A stretch of DNA of 64,000 nt from JAUHXS01 sp965213575 (GCA_965213575.1 CBDBZN010000038.1:53475-117474); one strand, 5' to 3'. Positions 7,900 to 17,921 are shown, numbered from the stretch's first letter. Numbers and translations are program-made. The notes: generated by a model not told the origin, from the sequence alone.

Positions 7900-10056
7900 A
7901 TGAAGAGAATACTTGCTGTACTTTTAATAAGTGCTTTTTTCCTAAAATATGGATATAGTGGACATATAGTAGGGGGAGAGCTTACGTATACCTGCTTGGA
8001 TTCGAATACTTACTTGTATGAAGTAAAATTGGAATTATTTAGAGACTGTGCAGGGGGAGGTGCTGTTTTTGACTATTATCCAGCTAGTAGTGGATTTGAA
8101 TTTCGCATGCATTATTTTAATTCAGACAACGATACACTTTTTAATAGATATTATACCCATGGGCCAATCACTGATCTGGATCCTACCGGTAATGATCCAT
8201 GTTTAACAATATTAGGTAATGTGTGTGTGCAGGAAACATTTTATTTAGATACTCTTATCCTGCCCCCACGGCCGGGAGGTTATTTAATTACTTATCAAAG
8301 ATCAACTAGAAATGAAGGGTTGCTTAATATTATTGATCCGGAGTTAGTTGGTTCGGTATTTACTGCAAGCGTTCCTGATACATCTTTGGCTAAATGCAAC
8401 AGTAGCCCGGAGTTTATTAATTTTCCTCCTATAGCTATTTGTGTAGATAGAGCATTTACTTTTGACCACTCGGCTTTTGACCCTGATGGAGATTCTTTAG
8501 TATATGAATTATGTGATCCTCTTCAAACAAACTCTATTGATCCTCCTAATCCTACTTATCCTGCAATACTACCACCGTTTAATCCGGTTCCTTGGGCAGC
8601 AGGATTTTCAGCATTGAACCCTTTAGCCGGTTCTATTGCTATTGATCGTTTTACGGGAGAAATGAATGCATTTCCCACAGCCCTGGGAAAATACCTTGTA
8701 GGTGTATGTGTAAAAGAATATAGAAATGATACGCTATTGAGTATTCATTTTAGAGATTTTCAATTCAATATAGTTGATTGTATTAATCCTACTGCTGCTA
8801 TATTCGATTTTGAAAAAATATGTGGTGAATTGACTGTTAATTTCCCGGATGAGAGTGATGATGCAGACACATATTTTTGGGATTTTGGAGATACTACTAC
8901 CTTGGGCGATACTTCCCTGGAAGCTAGTCCTAGTTATACCTATCCGGATACTGGCAAATACACCGTTACTTTAATCGTAAATCCGGGTACAGCTTGCACA
9001 GATACTGCTTATCAGACAATAGAATTAAAACCCGGCCTAGAAGCTAATTTTACAGCAAGTGATAATTGTTTGGGTGAATTAACTGATTTTACTGATAATT
9101 CTATTGCACAGGACGGGTTTATAACAGATTGGCACTGGGATTTTGGAAACGGAGACAATACATCAGGAGAAAACATTCCACCTTACCTTTATGATTCTCC
9201 GGGTGTGTACAATTCTTTGCTTATCATAACTTCTAATCATGGCTGTATGGATACTGTTACAAGAAAAATACGGATATACCCTTTACCGATTTTTAATTTA
9301 AGAAATGATACAGCTATCTGTTTTGGAGATACAATGTGTTTTCCTTTTGGAGATGGGAGCATAGATACATTTGATAACAAACAAATTACTACTAATTATA
9401 TTTGGCAGCCTATGACAAATTTATTAGAGACAAATTCCAGCTTGACTTGTGTTTTTCCTGATGAAAACATACAATACACTGTAACTGCAACAAATAACTT
9501 AGGTTGTAGTTTCATGGATGATTTGTATATAGAAGTCTTTCCGTCTCCAATTATTGTGGCGGCACCGGATGAAATATTAATTGATCGAGGAGATACTGTT
9601 CCACTCATTGCTACAGGAGGAGAAATATATGTATGGACGCCTAATACAGAATTAAGTAATGATACCATTGCTGATCCTATAGCATATCCGCTTCGTAATA
9701 AATTATATAAAGTACGCGGAACAGATGCTAATGGTTGTCATAGTATAGATAGTATTTTGATAAATGTTCGTATTGAACCTCAAATTTTCCCACCTACCGC
9801 TTTCTCACCGGGAGATAAAAATGGCATGAATGATGTATTTAGCCTTATTAACTTTGATATTAGACAGGTAAATACATTTCAGATTTATAATAGATGGGGC
9901 ACAAAAGTATTTGAGGGTAATAATATTTCTGATAGTTGGGATGGTACTTATAATGGGAAATTGCAACCGGTTGGCCTGTATATATTAATAATTGATGCAA
10001 TTGGTTTAGACGGCGATCAATTGCTACATGTAGGTACAATTACCTTATTGCGATAG
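7900..10056 (+). CDS. Large secreted PKD-domain protein with type-B (gliding-associated) sorting domain
   Basis: A 718-residue surface or secreted protein. N-terminal signal peptide (MKRILAVLLISAFFLKYGYSG). Residues ~20-290 form a domain typical of long Bacteroidota gliding-associated proteins (GGELTYTC at its start, and a Asp-Gly rich FDPDGDSLVYELC segment). Two PKD-like repeats follow, with YFWDFGDTTT near 325 and WHWDFGNGDN near 412. The last ~90 residues are a T9SS type-B C-terminal domain: FPPTAFSPGDKNGMNDVF, FQIYNRWGTKVFEGN, SWDGTYNGK, QPVGLYI. Such proteins are exported through the T9SS and held at the surface. Its stop codon abuts the stop of the convergent ABC transporter, forming TAGCTA with no terminator between. 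Confidence 0.88.
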   Translation: MKRILAVLLISAFFLKYGYSGHIVGGELTYTCLDSNTYLYEVKLELFRDCAGGGAVFDYYPASSGFEFRMHYFNSDNDTLFNRYYTHGPITDLDPTGNDPCLTILGNVCVQETFYLDTLILPPRPGGYLITYQRSTRNEGLLNIIDPELVGSVFTASVPDTSLAKCNSSPEFINFPPIAICVDRAFTFDHSAFDPDGDSLVYELCDPLQTNSIDPPNPTYPAILPPFNPVPWAAGFSALNPLAGSIAIDRFTGEMNAFPTALGKYLVGVCVKEYRNDTLLSIHFRDFQFNIVDCINPTAAIFDFEKICGELTVNFPDESDDADTYFWDFGDTTTLGDTSLEASPSYTYPDTGKYTVTLIVNPGTACTDTAYQTIELKPGLEANFTASDNCLGELTDFTDNSIAQDGFITDWHWDFGNGDNTSGENIPPYLYDSPGVYNSLLIITSNHGCMDTVTRKIRIYPLPIFNLRNDTAICFGDTMCFPFGDGSIDTFDNKQITTNYIWQPMTNLLETNSSLTCVFPDENIQYTVTATNNLGCSFMDDLYIEVFPSPIIVAAPDEILIDRGDTVPLIATGGEIYVWTPNTELSNDTIADPIAYPLRNKLYKVRGTDANGCHSIDSILINVRIEPQIFPPTAFSPGDKNGMNDVFSLINFDIRQVNTFQIYNRWGTKVFEGNNISDSWDGTYNGKLQPVGLYILIIDAIGLDGDQLLHVGTITLLR

Positions 10057-11907
10057 CTAAAAAGTTTGTAGCTCTACTAACCTTTTGTAGTTACCCGAGC
10101 TTTTTAATAATTCTTCGTGAGTGCCTTCTTCAATAATTTTTCCTTCATCTATGACTACTATTTTATCTACATGTTGAATTGTAGAAAGTCTATGAGCAAT
10201 AATAATAGAAGTTCTTTCTTTCATTAAATTATACAAAGCATCTTGCACTAATTTTTCTGATTCTGAATCTAAAGCAGAAGTTGCTTCATCGAGGATTAAA
10301 ATAGGTGGATTTTTATAAATAGCTCTTGCGATAGTTAAACGTTGCTTTTGCCCTCCGCTTAACTTCTCTCCCCTGTTGCCTATATTAGTTTGATATGCTT
10401 TTGGGAGCTCCATAATAAAATCATGTGCATTAGCTATTTTAGCAGCACGCATTACTTTTTCTTCATTAATATAGCTCTCGCCAAATGCTATATTGCTAGC
10501 TACGGTATCATTAAATAAGATTGATTGCTGCGTTACAATACCCATTTTTGACCTTAGGCTCGAAATACGGTAAGTTTTTATATCTTTACCGTCAATTTTA
10601 ATACTTCCACTTTTAGGGTCATAAAACCTGGGAAGTAGGTCAACCAAAGTGGACTTACCACCTCCTGATGATCCGACTAATGCTACAGATTTTCCCTTTT
10701 CAATAGTTAAAGAAATATTATTTAATACATCTACATGGTCATAAGCAAAAGAAACATTTTCATAAACAATGTTTTTTTCAAATTGCTTCATAGTTATAGC
10801 GTTTGGATCATTTTCAATCACATTATCTTCATTTAAAATACTTTCTATTCTTTCTACAGAAGCGTTTCCTCTTTGTATGTTATAATAAGCTGTTGAAAAG
10901 GATTTGGCAGGATTAATGATCTGCGAGAAAATAGCGATGAATACCAAAAATGTTTCTCCATCTAAAGTGGAGTTATTGCCTATGATCAAATTGCCTCCAA
11001 ACCATAATACAATCACCACTACGGCCATTCCTAAAAATTCTGATAAAGGAGAGGATAGGTCTCTTTTTCTTGAAATACTGTTGGAGATTTTGAAATTTTC
11101 ATGATTTTCTCGAAGGAATTTTTGATTTTGATGGATGTCGGCACTAAAAGCTTTAATAATCCTCAATCCATTTAAGGACTCATCAATAATAGATAAAATC
11201 ACGCCCAGCTGCTCTTGCCCTCTAAACGAAATCTTCTTTAAAGTTTTGCCAACCCTTCCAATGATCAAACCGGTAATGGGTAAGATCAATAAAATAAATA
11301 AAGTTAACCTGGGGCTGATCATCAACATAGTTGTTAGATAAATAATAATAGTGATTGGTTCCTTGATAATTGTTTCGATCATGCTCATAATAGAAACATC
11401 TACTTCTTGTACATCAGTAGTCATTCTGGAAATTAGGTCTCCTCTGGTTTTGTTGGAGTGAAAAGAGAGTGGCAGTTCCATTGCCTTTTTAAAAAGTTTA
11501 AATCTTATATCTTTTATGGTGCCATTTCGTACAGGCGTAAGGAAAAACACAGCTAAATAGCGAAATAGATTTTTAAATAAAAAAATGAATATTATAGCTA
11601 CACAGATTAAAAGAAGTGCTTTTATTTTCCCTGCTTCTATTGTTTCAGCACTAACAATAATATTATTAAAGAAATAATTAAAATGGCCTTCAATAAAAGT
11701 TTTTAAAGCGTTGAGGGAAAATTTATGTAAAGCTTCCGGAGGTGTAACTTCAACAATATCTTGTCGAAAGATCAACCGCAAAAAAGGAATAAAAATTATG
11801 AAGGAAAAGACAGAGAAAATGATTGAAAGGATGTTGCAAATGATATTTACCCCTAAATATTTCCGGTAAGGTTTTGTGTAGTGAAGAATTTTAAAAAAAC
11901 TATTCAA
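10057..11907 (-). CDS. MsbA-like ABC exporter (fused membrane and ATPase domains)
   Basis: A 616-residue half-transporter. Six membrane helices occupy residues ~20-340, followed by a nucleotide-binding domain: Walker A GSSGGGKST at 412-420, Q-loop VTQQSILF at about 458-465, signature LSGGQKQR at 516-523, Walker B plus D-loop LILDEATSALD at 537-547, and H-loop IIAHRLSTI near 568. This is the MsbA/lipid-flippase subfamily; the likely cargo is lipid A or another lipid, but multidrug export is equally possible. It functions as a homodimer in the inner membrane. It stands alone on its strand, and no lipid-A genes lie beside it. Confidence 0.92.
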   Translation of the reverse strand: MNSFFKILHYTKPYRKYLGVNIICNILSIIFSVFSFIIFIPFLRLIFRQDIVEVTPPEALHKFSLNALKTFIEGHFNYFFNNIIVSAETIEAGKIKALLLICVAIIFIFLFKNLFRYLAVFFLTPVRNGTIKDIRFKLFKKAMELPLSFHSNKTRGDLISRMTTDVQEVDVSIMSMIETIIKEPITIIIYLTTMLMISPRLTLFILLILPITGLIIGRVGKTLKKISFRGQEQLGVILSIIDESLNGLRIIKAFSADIHQNQKFLRENHENFKISNSISRKRDLSSPLSEFLGMAVVVIVLWFGGNLIIGNNSTLDGETFLVFIAIFSQIINPAKSFSTAYYNIQRGNASVERIESILNEDNVIENDPNAITMKQFEKNIVYENVSFAYDHVDVLNNISLTIEKGKSVALVGSSGGGKSTLVDLLPRFYDPKSGSIKIDGKDIKTYRISSLRSKMGIVTQQSILFNDTVASNIAFGESYINEEKVMRAAKIANAHDFIMELPKAYQTNIGNRGEKLSGGQKQRLTIARAIYKNPPILILDEATSALDSESEKLVQDALYNLMKERTSIIIAHRLSTIQHVDKIVVIDEGKIIEEGTHEELLKSSGNYKRLVELQTF

Positions 11908-12012
11908 AAAAGTTTAGCGGTATTATTTTAACTAATATACTGACTGCTGCAAAGATATCAATATCTTTCTTTATTTTAGTGCTTCTCAGAAGATGTATAA
12001 GTATTAATAATT

Positions 12013-12381
12013 ATGGAAGGAAAACGGCAGCAACAAGTTAATAAGCTTATCCAACAAAACTTAAGTTTGATATTTCAACGAGAAGGATTAAGCTTATTCG
12101 GAAATGTACTGGTTACCGTAACAGAAGCGAGAGTCAGTCCGGATTTATCTTTTGCAAAGGTTTATGTAAGCATTTTTAAAGCGGACTCTCCTGAAGAAAT
12201 AGTAAATGATATTAATAAAAAGCAGCGCCAAATACGAGGCTTATTAGGATCTCAGATAAAAAATCAAGTTCGTATCATACCGGAGTTACATTTTGTTTTA
12301 GATGAGACATTAGATGAAGTATTTAGAATAGAAAAGATCTTTGAAGACTTGAAGAAGGATAAAAAAGACGACAAGGATTAG
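12013..12381 (+). CDS. rbfA: Ribosome-binding factor A
   Basis: A 122-residue KH-fold protein that binds the 30S subunit during late 16S rRNA maturation and cold adaptation. Family hallmarks are the N-terminal RQQQVNKLIQQNLSLIFQRE, VTVTEARVSPDLSFAKVYVS at about residues 36-55, and the C-terminal PELHFVLDETLDEVFRIEKI. The lysine/aspartate-rich tail KKDKKDDKD is species-specific. It overlaps nothing but its stop is only 7 bp before the ATG of the downstream permease gene, so the two are probably cotranscribed. Confidence 0.95.
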   Translation: MEGKRQQQVNKLIQQNLSLIFQREGLSLFGNVLVTVTEARVSPDLSFAKVYVSIFKADSPEEIVNDINKKQRQIRGLLGSQIKNQVRIIPELHFVLDETLDEVFRIEKIFEDLKKDKKDDKD

Positions 12382-12388
12382 ATTGAGT

Positions 12389-13609
12389 ATGCTGCTCCCT
12401 TTAAAATTTGCTTTTCGATACTTAATTTCTAAAAAAACTACCAACGCAATCAATGTGATTTCGGGTATTGCTATAACCGGTATTACGGTGGGCAGCACGA
12501 TCCTGATTATTGTTTTATCAGTTTTTAATGGTTTTGAAGGCCTAGTTATTTCTCTTTACAATTCTTTTAATCCCGATCTGCAAGTCACCCCTCAAGAAGG
12601 CAAAGTATTTACAATTAATGAAAGTCAATTAAAAAAAATTAGAGAAATAGACGGAGTAGCTGTGGTAGCGGAAAATCTAACCGAAAACGCATTGCTTAAA
12701 TATAAAGACAAACAATTTATTGGAAGGATTAAAGGAGTAGACAGCTTTTATCATCAAATCAGCGATGTAGAGAACAGCCTAATACGGGGTAGTTACCAAT
12801 TAGAGGGGCCTAAAATAGATTATGCAGTTATCGGAGCCGGAGTTGAGTTGGCTTTGGGCGTGAATATTTTTGATGCATTAGCACCTATCTTAGTATACAT
12901 GCCTAAGAGAACAACCAAGGCTACACTAAATATGGCAGAAGCCTTTAAGCAAAAAAATGTTTATCCGGCAGGTGTTTTCAGTATTCAAAAGGAATTTGAC
13001 GATAAATACGTTATTGTGCCCATCTCTTTTGTGCGTGAATTACTAAATTATTCTACTGAAGTTTCTGCTTTGGAAATTAAAATATCCGAAAATGCTGATA
13101 TAGAAAATATACAAAATGACATTCGCAAAATTATTGGTGAAGATGTAAAAATATATACCAGGCTTGAGCAGAATCAATTTTTGTATAAAATTATGAAAAC
13201 AGAAAAATTTGTAGCATTCTGTATTTTGAGTTTTATTCTCATAATTGTAGCATTCAGCATGGTAGGATCACTGTCTATGTTAGTGATTGAGAAAACAAAA
13301 GATATCAGTACACTTAAAGTTATTGGGGGAGGAGAATCATTGATCATGAAAATATTTCTGTTTCAAGGATTGATTATGTCTTTCGTAGGAGCTTCTATAG
13401 GAGCAATACTTGCATTTTTTATTTGTTGGATGCAACAAAACTTTAAACTTTTAAAATTAGATGGTTTATTTGTGGTAGATGCTTTTCCGGTTGAGATGGA
13501 AGTAGAAGATTTTTTATTAGTATTTGTTACCGTTATGTTGATTGGATTAATTGCCTCTTGGATACCGGCTAGAAAAGCTGCTGTAGAAAGTAAAGTGGTA
13601 GGAATTTAA
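12389..13609 (+). CDS. LolC/LolE-family ABC transporter permease (FtsX-like)
   Basis: A ~406-residue inner-membrane protein of the LolCE/MacB/FtsX group. Topology is one N-terminal helix (about 20-42, near SGIAITGITVGSTILIIVL), a large extracytoplasmic MacB-type domain (~45-265), then three helices (about 270, 320 and 370) containing ISTLKVIGG and ending in SWIPARKAAV, the usual FtsX end. A lipoprotein-release or ABC-coupled mechanotransmission role follows from the family; the ATPase partner is not adjacent. I chose ATG at 12389 over TTG at 12383, because the shared start MLLPLKFAFRYL matches the family. The stop overlaps the convergent lamin-tail gene by 4 bp. Confidence 0.9.
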   Translation: MLLPLKFAFRYLISKKTTNAINVISGIAITGITVGSTILIIVLSVFNGFEGLVISLYNSFNPDLQVTPQEGKVFTINESQLKKIREIDGVAVVAENLTENALLKYKDKQFIGRIKGVDSFYHQISDVENSLIRGSYQLEGPKIDYAVIGAGVELALGVNIFDALAPILVYMPKRTTKATLNMAEAFKQKNVYPAGVFSIQKEFDDKYVIVPISFVRELLNYSTEVSALEIKISENADIENIQNDIRKIIGEDVKIYTRLEQNQFLYKIMKTEKFVAFCILSFILIIVAFSMVGSLSMLVIEKTKDISTLKVIGGGESLIMKIFLFQGLIMSFVGASIGAILAFFICWMQQNFKLLKLDGLFVVDAFPVEMEVEDFLLVFVTVMLIGLIASWIPARKAAVESKVVGI

Positions 13610-16197
13610 TTGCTTTCTAGCACGAAAGGTTCTTTAAAGATCATCTTTTTACCCGAAGTATTAAATACCTGAGCAAATACTATATAAATACCTTCTGCAC
13701 TAATACGATTATCCATATTAATGCCATCCCATGTATAAAACCCTTTAGTAGCAAGTAAGTCGTTATCTGCAATTTCTTTAATAAAATTTCCATGTACATC
13801 ATAGATTTGAATATTAGCAATATAGCCCGGTTCATTTAGATTGTATTGAATTGTTATAAAATCATCATACCCATCATTGTCAGGAGAAAAATTTTCCGGA
13901 ATAAGCGTGATAATTTTTTCAAGGGTTGCAAAAGATTGATACGTTGAATTTTGATATCCCGGAGTAGCATAATTAACAGAAGAAGCAGCCGAATGCCAAT
14001 TATTGGGATCATTGCTATTATTATTAAAACTTATACGCTCTAGAGACACGCCGTCCACATTATCTAAAATTGCTAAATGCATAGATTCCTCGTATTTAAA
14101 ATTGTCAATTTGCAAACCATGTTTGTTTAACAATGCAACATGTCCATAATCGTCAGCCATAGATGGCAATTTCGGTACTTCTAATATTTGTTCATATTTT
14201 TTAGGTAAATATTGATTTTTCAGATCGTTAAAATTTTCTGTAAAAGCATAATAAGTATCAGGAAAAAATAATACGGGTTCTTCAAAAAGTATATTTATTT
14301 GATCAATATTGCCATCTGCATCTAAAGTCGCAATTCTTAAAGTGGATAAATCTACGATTTTGTTAGAGCGGTTATAAAGTTCGATGAAGTCTCCTCCTCC
14401 CGTAGCAGGATTAAATAATATTTCATTTATAACCAAATCCAAACTATCTGCCGGTTCAGGCAGTCCAAATTCTATATCAGTGCTTAGGATACGATTAATT
14501 TTACAATCTGAAACATTAGCAATAGATAAAGTATAAACGGTTTGGGATTTAAAATTCGTAGAGAATTCTAATGTTATCTTGTTTTTATTATTATAATTGA
14601 AAAAAATATTTTGTGGATGGCCAATATCATGATCTATCGTATAATTCTCTGTAGAATATAGAGAAATGCTATCCAATGGTTCAGTAAACTGAATAGCCAA
14701 ATGAGTACTATCTGTGGGATACACTTTCTCAATTTCAGGAGGAGAGATATCTGGATTATCGGCAAAAATTGAGTTTTGAAACCCGGGTGTCCCACCTATT
14801 GCATCAATAGAACTTGCCCAATTAGTTTCATAAGCACAAGGATTAAGCGGATCAATTACTTCTAAAGACCAACCACCTAATTTTTTTAATTCATCTGTAT
14901 GCCAACTATCATAATACTCAACATCATCAATAAATTTTCCGTTGTTATCACGTAGCGTTAGTAAATCCGTGCTATTATTTAATGATGGAAAAGAATTTAA
15001 CCCCACTACATTATTCCATCCTTTATTGATGAAAGAATCTACGTTATTTAATTTAGCCACAATTAAATATTCCTTTGCAGGAATAATAACATTAGGAAAA
15101 ATAGCAACTGAAGTAAGATCACTTATGGTCCAATTGGCTAGATTAACAGAATGATTTGTACTATTATATATTTCGATATACTCACTTTCCGGCAAATCAA
15201 TGACAGGACTGGGATCTGCAAAAATCTCATTAATAATTATGTCGTAAGTATGAATATCATGAAAAATAAAACTAAAAGAATCGAGTAAATTTATATTTCC
15301 CAATAAGTCTGTAATGTTATAAGTATAAATGGTATGTGTAAATCCATGATTAAAATAATCGCTAAAAAATAAATTTATTTGAGTAGATGAAATAATTGTG
15401 ATAGAATCCGGAAGTAAACTATTGTCTAATGAAAAATTTTGAGAAGTAAGCACATCTAAGTTAAGCGCTTCTGAAAACGTTAGTTGCACAGAGGATTTAT
15501 TAAGTACTTCTAAGGTATCAAGTGTAGGGGGTGTGTTATCTATATATATATCGCCTATATAAATATTATCAAAGAAAAATTTATCTGAGCGACTGGCAGT
15601 ATGGCTACATAAAAATCCAAAATAGGAAAAGAATTTGTAAGTACTATCAATAGTAGTGCCTTGTAAAATATAATTTTCAGTTTGCGAAGTATCGGCCCAT
15701 ACCGACCAATTAGATAAACTATCAATAATTACTTTTATATTAATTTCATTATAATCTAAAGAAACAGTGCCATCTATGCCTTCTATCAACAAAGTGTCCC
15801 TGGCTATATCTTTGCGATACAAGTCGATACCATCCTCATTACCACTTTCACCGATCAATAAATAATATCCGGAGGTAGTATTTTTTAAATTTGAACTATC
15901 GCTATGTAAAAATATTTTCAGTTGATTACTACCGGAAGGGTTGAAATCTAGTACCACACGAAATGACCATTGCAAATTTGATAATTCAAAAGGGGCAGAT
16001 AAAGAGAGATATGCTTGTTTAGTGACAGGAGAGTCGTTTAATTGCAGTTCTAGATTTTGATTAACAACAAACGCGTTATTCTCACCTTCCCAGTTAGGGT
16101 TTTCAATAAAATCCCCATCTGAAAAATTGTCTATAATTTGTCCCCATGCACAAGTTGAAATAGTATATAAAAATGTGATCAAGACTAATATTCGCAT
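13606..16197 (-). CDS. Large secreted lamin-tail-domain protein
   Basis: A secreted protein of about 863 residues. Starting at the internal ATG (16197) gives a clean signal peptide, MRILVLITFLYTISTCAWGQ; the longer start at 16221 would add eight charged residues and is less likely. Two lamin-tail (LTD) domains are visible: INEIFADPS...YIEIYN near residues 320-340 and INEILFNPATGGGDFIELYN near 590. The C-terminal ~100 residues have NFSPDNDGYDDF and a FlgD-like beta-sandwich with a K-E-I strand, SWDG-like WDGIN, and EGIYIVFAQV; this is the type used for T9SS export. LTD domains are found on extracellular nucleases and adhesins of this phylum, but no nuclease motif is seen here. Confidence 0.82.
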   Translation of the reverse strand: MRILVLITFLYTISTCAWGQIIDNFSDGDFIENPNWEGENNAFVVNQNLELQLNDSPVTKQAYLSLSAPFELSNLQWSFRVVLDFNPSGSNQLKIFLHSDSSNLKNTTSGYYLLIGESGNEDGIDLYRKDIARDTLLIEGIDGTVSLDYNEINIKVIIDSLSNWSVWADTSQTENYILQGTTIDSTYKFFSYFGFLCSHTASRSDKFFFDNIYIGDIYIDNTPPTLDTLEVLNKSSVQLTFSEALNLDVLTSQNFSLDNSLLPDSITIISSTQINLFFSDYFNHGFTHTIYTYNITDLLGNINLLDSFSFIFHDIHTYDIIINEIFADPSPVIDLPESEYIEIYNSTNHSVNLANWTISDLTSVAIFPNVIIPAKEYLIVAKLNNVDSFINKGWNNVVGLNSFPSLNNSTDLLTLRDNNGKFIDDVEYYDSWHTDELKKLGGWSLEVIDPLNPCAYETNWASSIDAIGGTPGFQNSIFADNPDISPPEIEKVYPTDSTHLAIQFTEPLDSISLYSTENYTIDHDIGHPQNIFFNYNNKNKITLEFSTNFKSQTVYTLSIANVSDCKINRILSTDIEFGLPEPADSLDLVINEILFNPATGGGDFIELYNRSNKIVDLSTLRIATLDADGNIDQINILFEEPVLFFPDTYYAFTENFNDLKNQYLPKKYEQILEVPKLPSMADDYGHVALLNKHGLQIDNFKYEESMHLAILDNVDGVSLERISFNNNSNDPNNWHSAASSVNYATPGYQNSTYQSFATLEKIITLIPENFSPDNDGYDDFITIQYNLNEPGYIANIQIYDVHGNFIKEIADNDLLATKGFYTWDGINMDNRISAEGIYIVFAQVFNTSGKKMIFKEPFVLESN

Positions 16198-16284
16198 GTT
16201 GACAAAAAAGTTATGATGCAAATATCATAAAATTTTCTTAGTAGACAAATATGTATTTACCAAAATTAAAAATGTGCGTATATA

Positions 16285-16316
16285 TTGGATATGAAATAAA
16301 AATCTTTGTATATTTG
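16285..16316 (+). promoter_or_regulatory. Predicted promoter for rpsU-recombinase-hpf
   Basis: TTG at 16285-16287 is followed after 21 bases by a perfect TATATTTG (16309-16316). This is the TTG-N19-23-TAnnTTTG pattern of Bacteroidota. The rpsU start codon is 30 bases downstream. Confidence 0.65.
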
Positions 16317-16346
16317 CCTCCCACAAAAGAAAAAGTATCTTAAAAG

Positions 16347-16532
16347 ATGTTAATAATAGACGTAAAAGATAGTGATTCTCTAGACAGAGCTTTAAAACAA
16401 TATAAAAAGAAGTTTGAGAAATCAAAGACTTTAAGAGAGCTTAGAGAAAGGCAAGCATTCACTAAACCTTCTGTTAAAAGAAGAAAAGAAGTGTTAAAAG
16501 CTATTTATGTAGAGCACATGGATGAAGATTAG
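16347..16532 (+). CDS. rpsU: 30S ribosomal protein S21
   Basis: A 61-residue basic protein, the small-subunit protein S21. It has the family core DSLDRALKQYKKKFEKSKTL followed by RERQAFTKPSVKRRKEV. In Bacteroidota S21 sits on the 30S beside the anti-Shine-Dalgarno region and helps occlude it, which fits the general lack of strong ribosome-binding sites in this window. It heads a block with the recombinase and hpf and is preceded by a consensus promoter. Confidence 0.95.
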   Translation: MLIIDVKDSDSLDRALKQYKKKFEKSKTLRELRERQAFTKPSVKRRKEVLKAIYVEHMDED

Positions 16533-16593
16533 CTGAGATCATTAGGAGATTTTTATCAGTTTTTCGTATCTTAAAGCTACATTGTAGCTAATC

Positions 16594-17478
16594 ATGTTGT
16601 TAGAAGCTTTTCTAAAATATCTTCAATTTCAAAAACGTTACTCTACGCACACAGTAGGGGCTTACCAAAATGATTTATCTGATTTTCTGTTTTTTATTCA
16701 GGAAACTTTCGCTATTTCAGAAGTTATAGACATCAAATATGAGCATATTCGATCATGGTTAGTTAACCTTATGGAAGAAGGGAAAGTGTCAGCTTCCATA
16801 AATCGAAAATTATCAGCAGTCAAATCATACATGAAATATTTAATGATTGAAGGAATTATAACTATTAATCCTGCTGCTAAAGCAACAACTTTAAAAATTC
16901 CCAAAAGATTGCCTCAATTTGTCGATAAAGCTGATCTTCAAATATTATTTGATCAAAAAGAATTCGGCGACTCATTCTCAGGGATTAGGAACAGATTAAT
17001 ATTAGCAATTCTTTACGGAACCGGAATGAGATGTGCAGAACTAATAAACTTAAAAGATCATTCTGTTGACTTCATTAATAAAGAAATAAGAGTATTAGGA
17101 AAAGGAAATAAAGAAAGAGTGATTCCTTTGTCTATAGAATTAGTTGAAGGTATTAAGCAATATATAGAGGTTAGAGAAGCAAATTTACACACAAAGGAAA
17201 CTTTTTTGCTTTTAACAGATAAAGGGAAAAAATTATATCCTAAATTTGTGTATCGTGTAGTGAATAAATATTTGTCAACAGTTACAACTATCGACAAGAA
17301 AAGCCCTCATGTTTTAAGGCACTCTTTTGCGACACATTTGTCTAACAACGGAGCTTCTTTAAATGCTATTAAGGAGCTTTTAGGCCATAGTAGTTTAGCT
17401 GCCACACAAATATACACACACAATAGTATAGAAGAACTAAAAAAAGTATATCAACAAGCTCACCCTAAAGCAAAATAA
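16594..17478 (+). CDS. xerC: XerC/XerD-family tyrosine recombinase
   Basis: A 294-residue tyrosine recombinase with an N-terminal SAM-like core-binding domain (1-100) and a catalytic domain. The active residues are all visible: Arg146 in GTGMRCAEL, Lys170 in LGKGNKER, His239 and Arg242 in HVLRHSFATHL, His265 in LGHSSLAATQIYTH, and nucleophile Tyr274. The position between rpsU and hpf is the standard housekeeping place in Bacteroidota, so it most likely acts in chromosome dimer resolution at dif rather than on the repeats at 44-57 kb. The C- versus D-type assignment cannot be made from this sequence alone. Confidence 0.92.
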   Translation: MLLEAFLKYLQFQKRYSTHTVGAYQNDLSDFLFFIQETFAISEVIDIKYEHIRSWLVNLMEEGKVSASINRKLSAVKSYMKYLMIEGIITINPAAKATTLKIPKRLPQFVDKADLQILFDQKEFGDSFSGIRNRLILAILYGTGMRCAELINLKDHSVDFINKEIRVLGKGNKERVIPLSIELVEGIKQYIEVREANLHTKETFLLLTDKGKKLYPKFVYRVVNKYLSTVTTIDKKSPHVLRHSFATHLSNNGASLNAIKELLGHSSLAATQIYTHNSIEELKKVYQQAHPKAK

Positions 17479-17480
17479 TC

Positions 17481-17792
17481 ATGGATATAAAAACACAAAC
17501 CATTCATTTTACAGCTGACCAACAATTATTAGACTTTATAAATAAAAAAGTAGGGAAGTTGGAAACTTTTTATGATAAAATAGTAGATGCGGAAGTATTT
17601 TTAAAATTTGAAGAAGAAGGTGGAGATCAAATTAAAGAAAAAACTTCTGAACTCAGGTTAAATATTCCCGGTAAAAGCCTCTTTGCTTCAGCTGCCAGTA
17701 AAAATTTTGAAGAGGGTATAGATTCAGTGGTAGAGTCAGTTAGAAGACAATTAATGAAGCATAAAGAAAAAAATAATAAAAAACCTGCATAA
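17481..17792 (+). CDS. hpf: Ribosome hibernation promoting factor (short HPF/RaiA)
   Basis: A 103-residue HPF of the short form. It has the beta-alpha fold with ADQQLLDFINKKVGKLETFY and DAEVFLKFE, and the lysine-rich tail KHKEKNNKKP that contacts the 30S decoding site. It converts 70S ribosomes to inactive 100S dimers, or blocks them, in stationary phase. It begins 2 bp after the recombinase stop, so the two are translationally coupled. The long-form C-terminal dimerisation domain is absent. Confidence 0.93.
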   Translation: MDIKTQTIHFTADQQLLDFINKKVGKLETFYDKIVDAEVFLKFEEEGGDQIKEKTSELRLNIPGKSLFASAASKNFEEGIDSVVESVRRQLMKHKEKNNKKPA

Positions 17793-17795
17793 TAG

Positions 17796-17826
17796 TTGTC
17801 TGTTATTTTAAAAAAAACTAATTTTG
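17796..17826 (+). promoter_or_regulatory. Predicted promoter of the tRNA-tuf operon
   Basis: TTG at 17796-17798 and a perfect TAATTTTG at 17819-17826 are separated by 20 bases. The first tRNA starts ~95 bases downstream, as expected for a leader that is trimmed. Confidence 0.6.
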
Positions 17827-17921
17827 CAAGCCATTTTTAAATTGGGACAAGTAGTTCTTTTGAAATACTGATAGGTAAACGCTGATAAGCATTCTCAAAT
17901 AAGAGAGCCTAGTAAGAGATT

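Noticed and set aside
16594..17478. The tyrosine recombinase as the enzyme that moves the array
   Set aside because: It sits in its conserved housekeeping place 27 kb away, beside rpsU and hpf. Nothing links it to the element.
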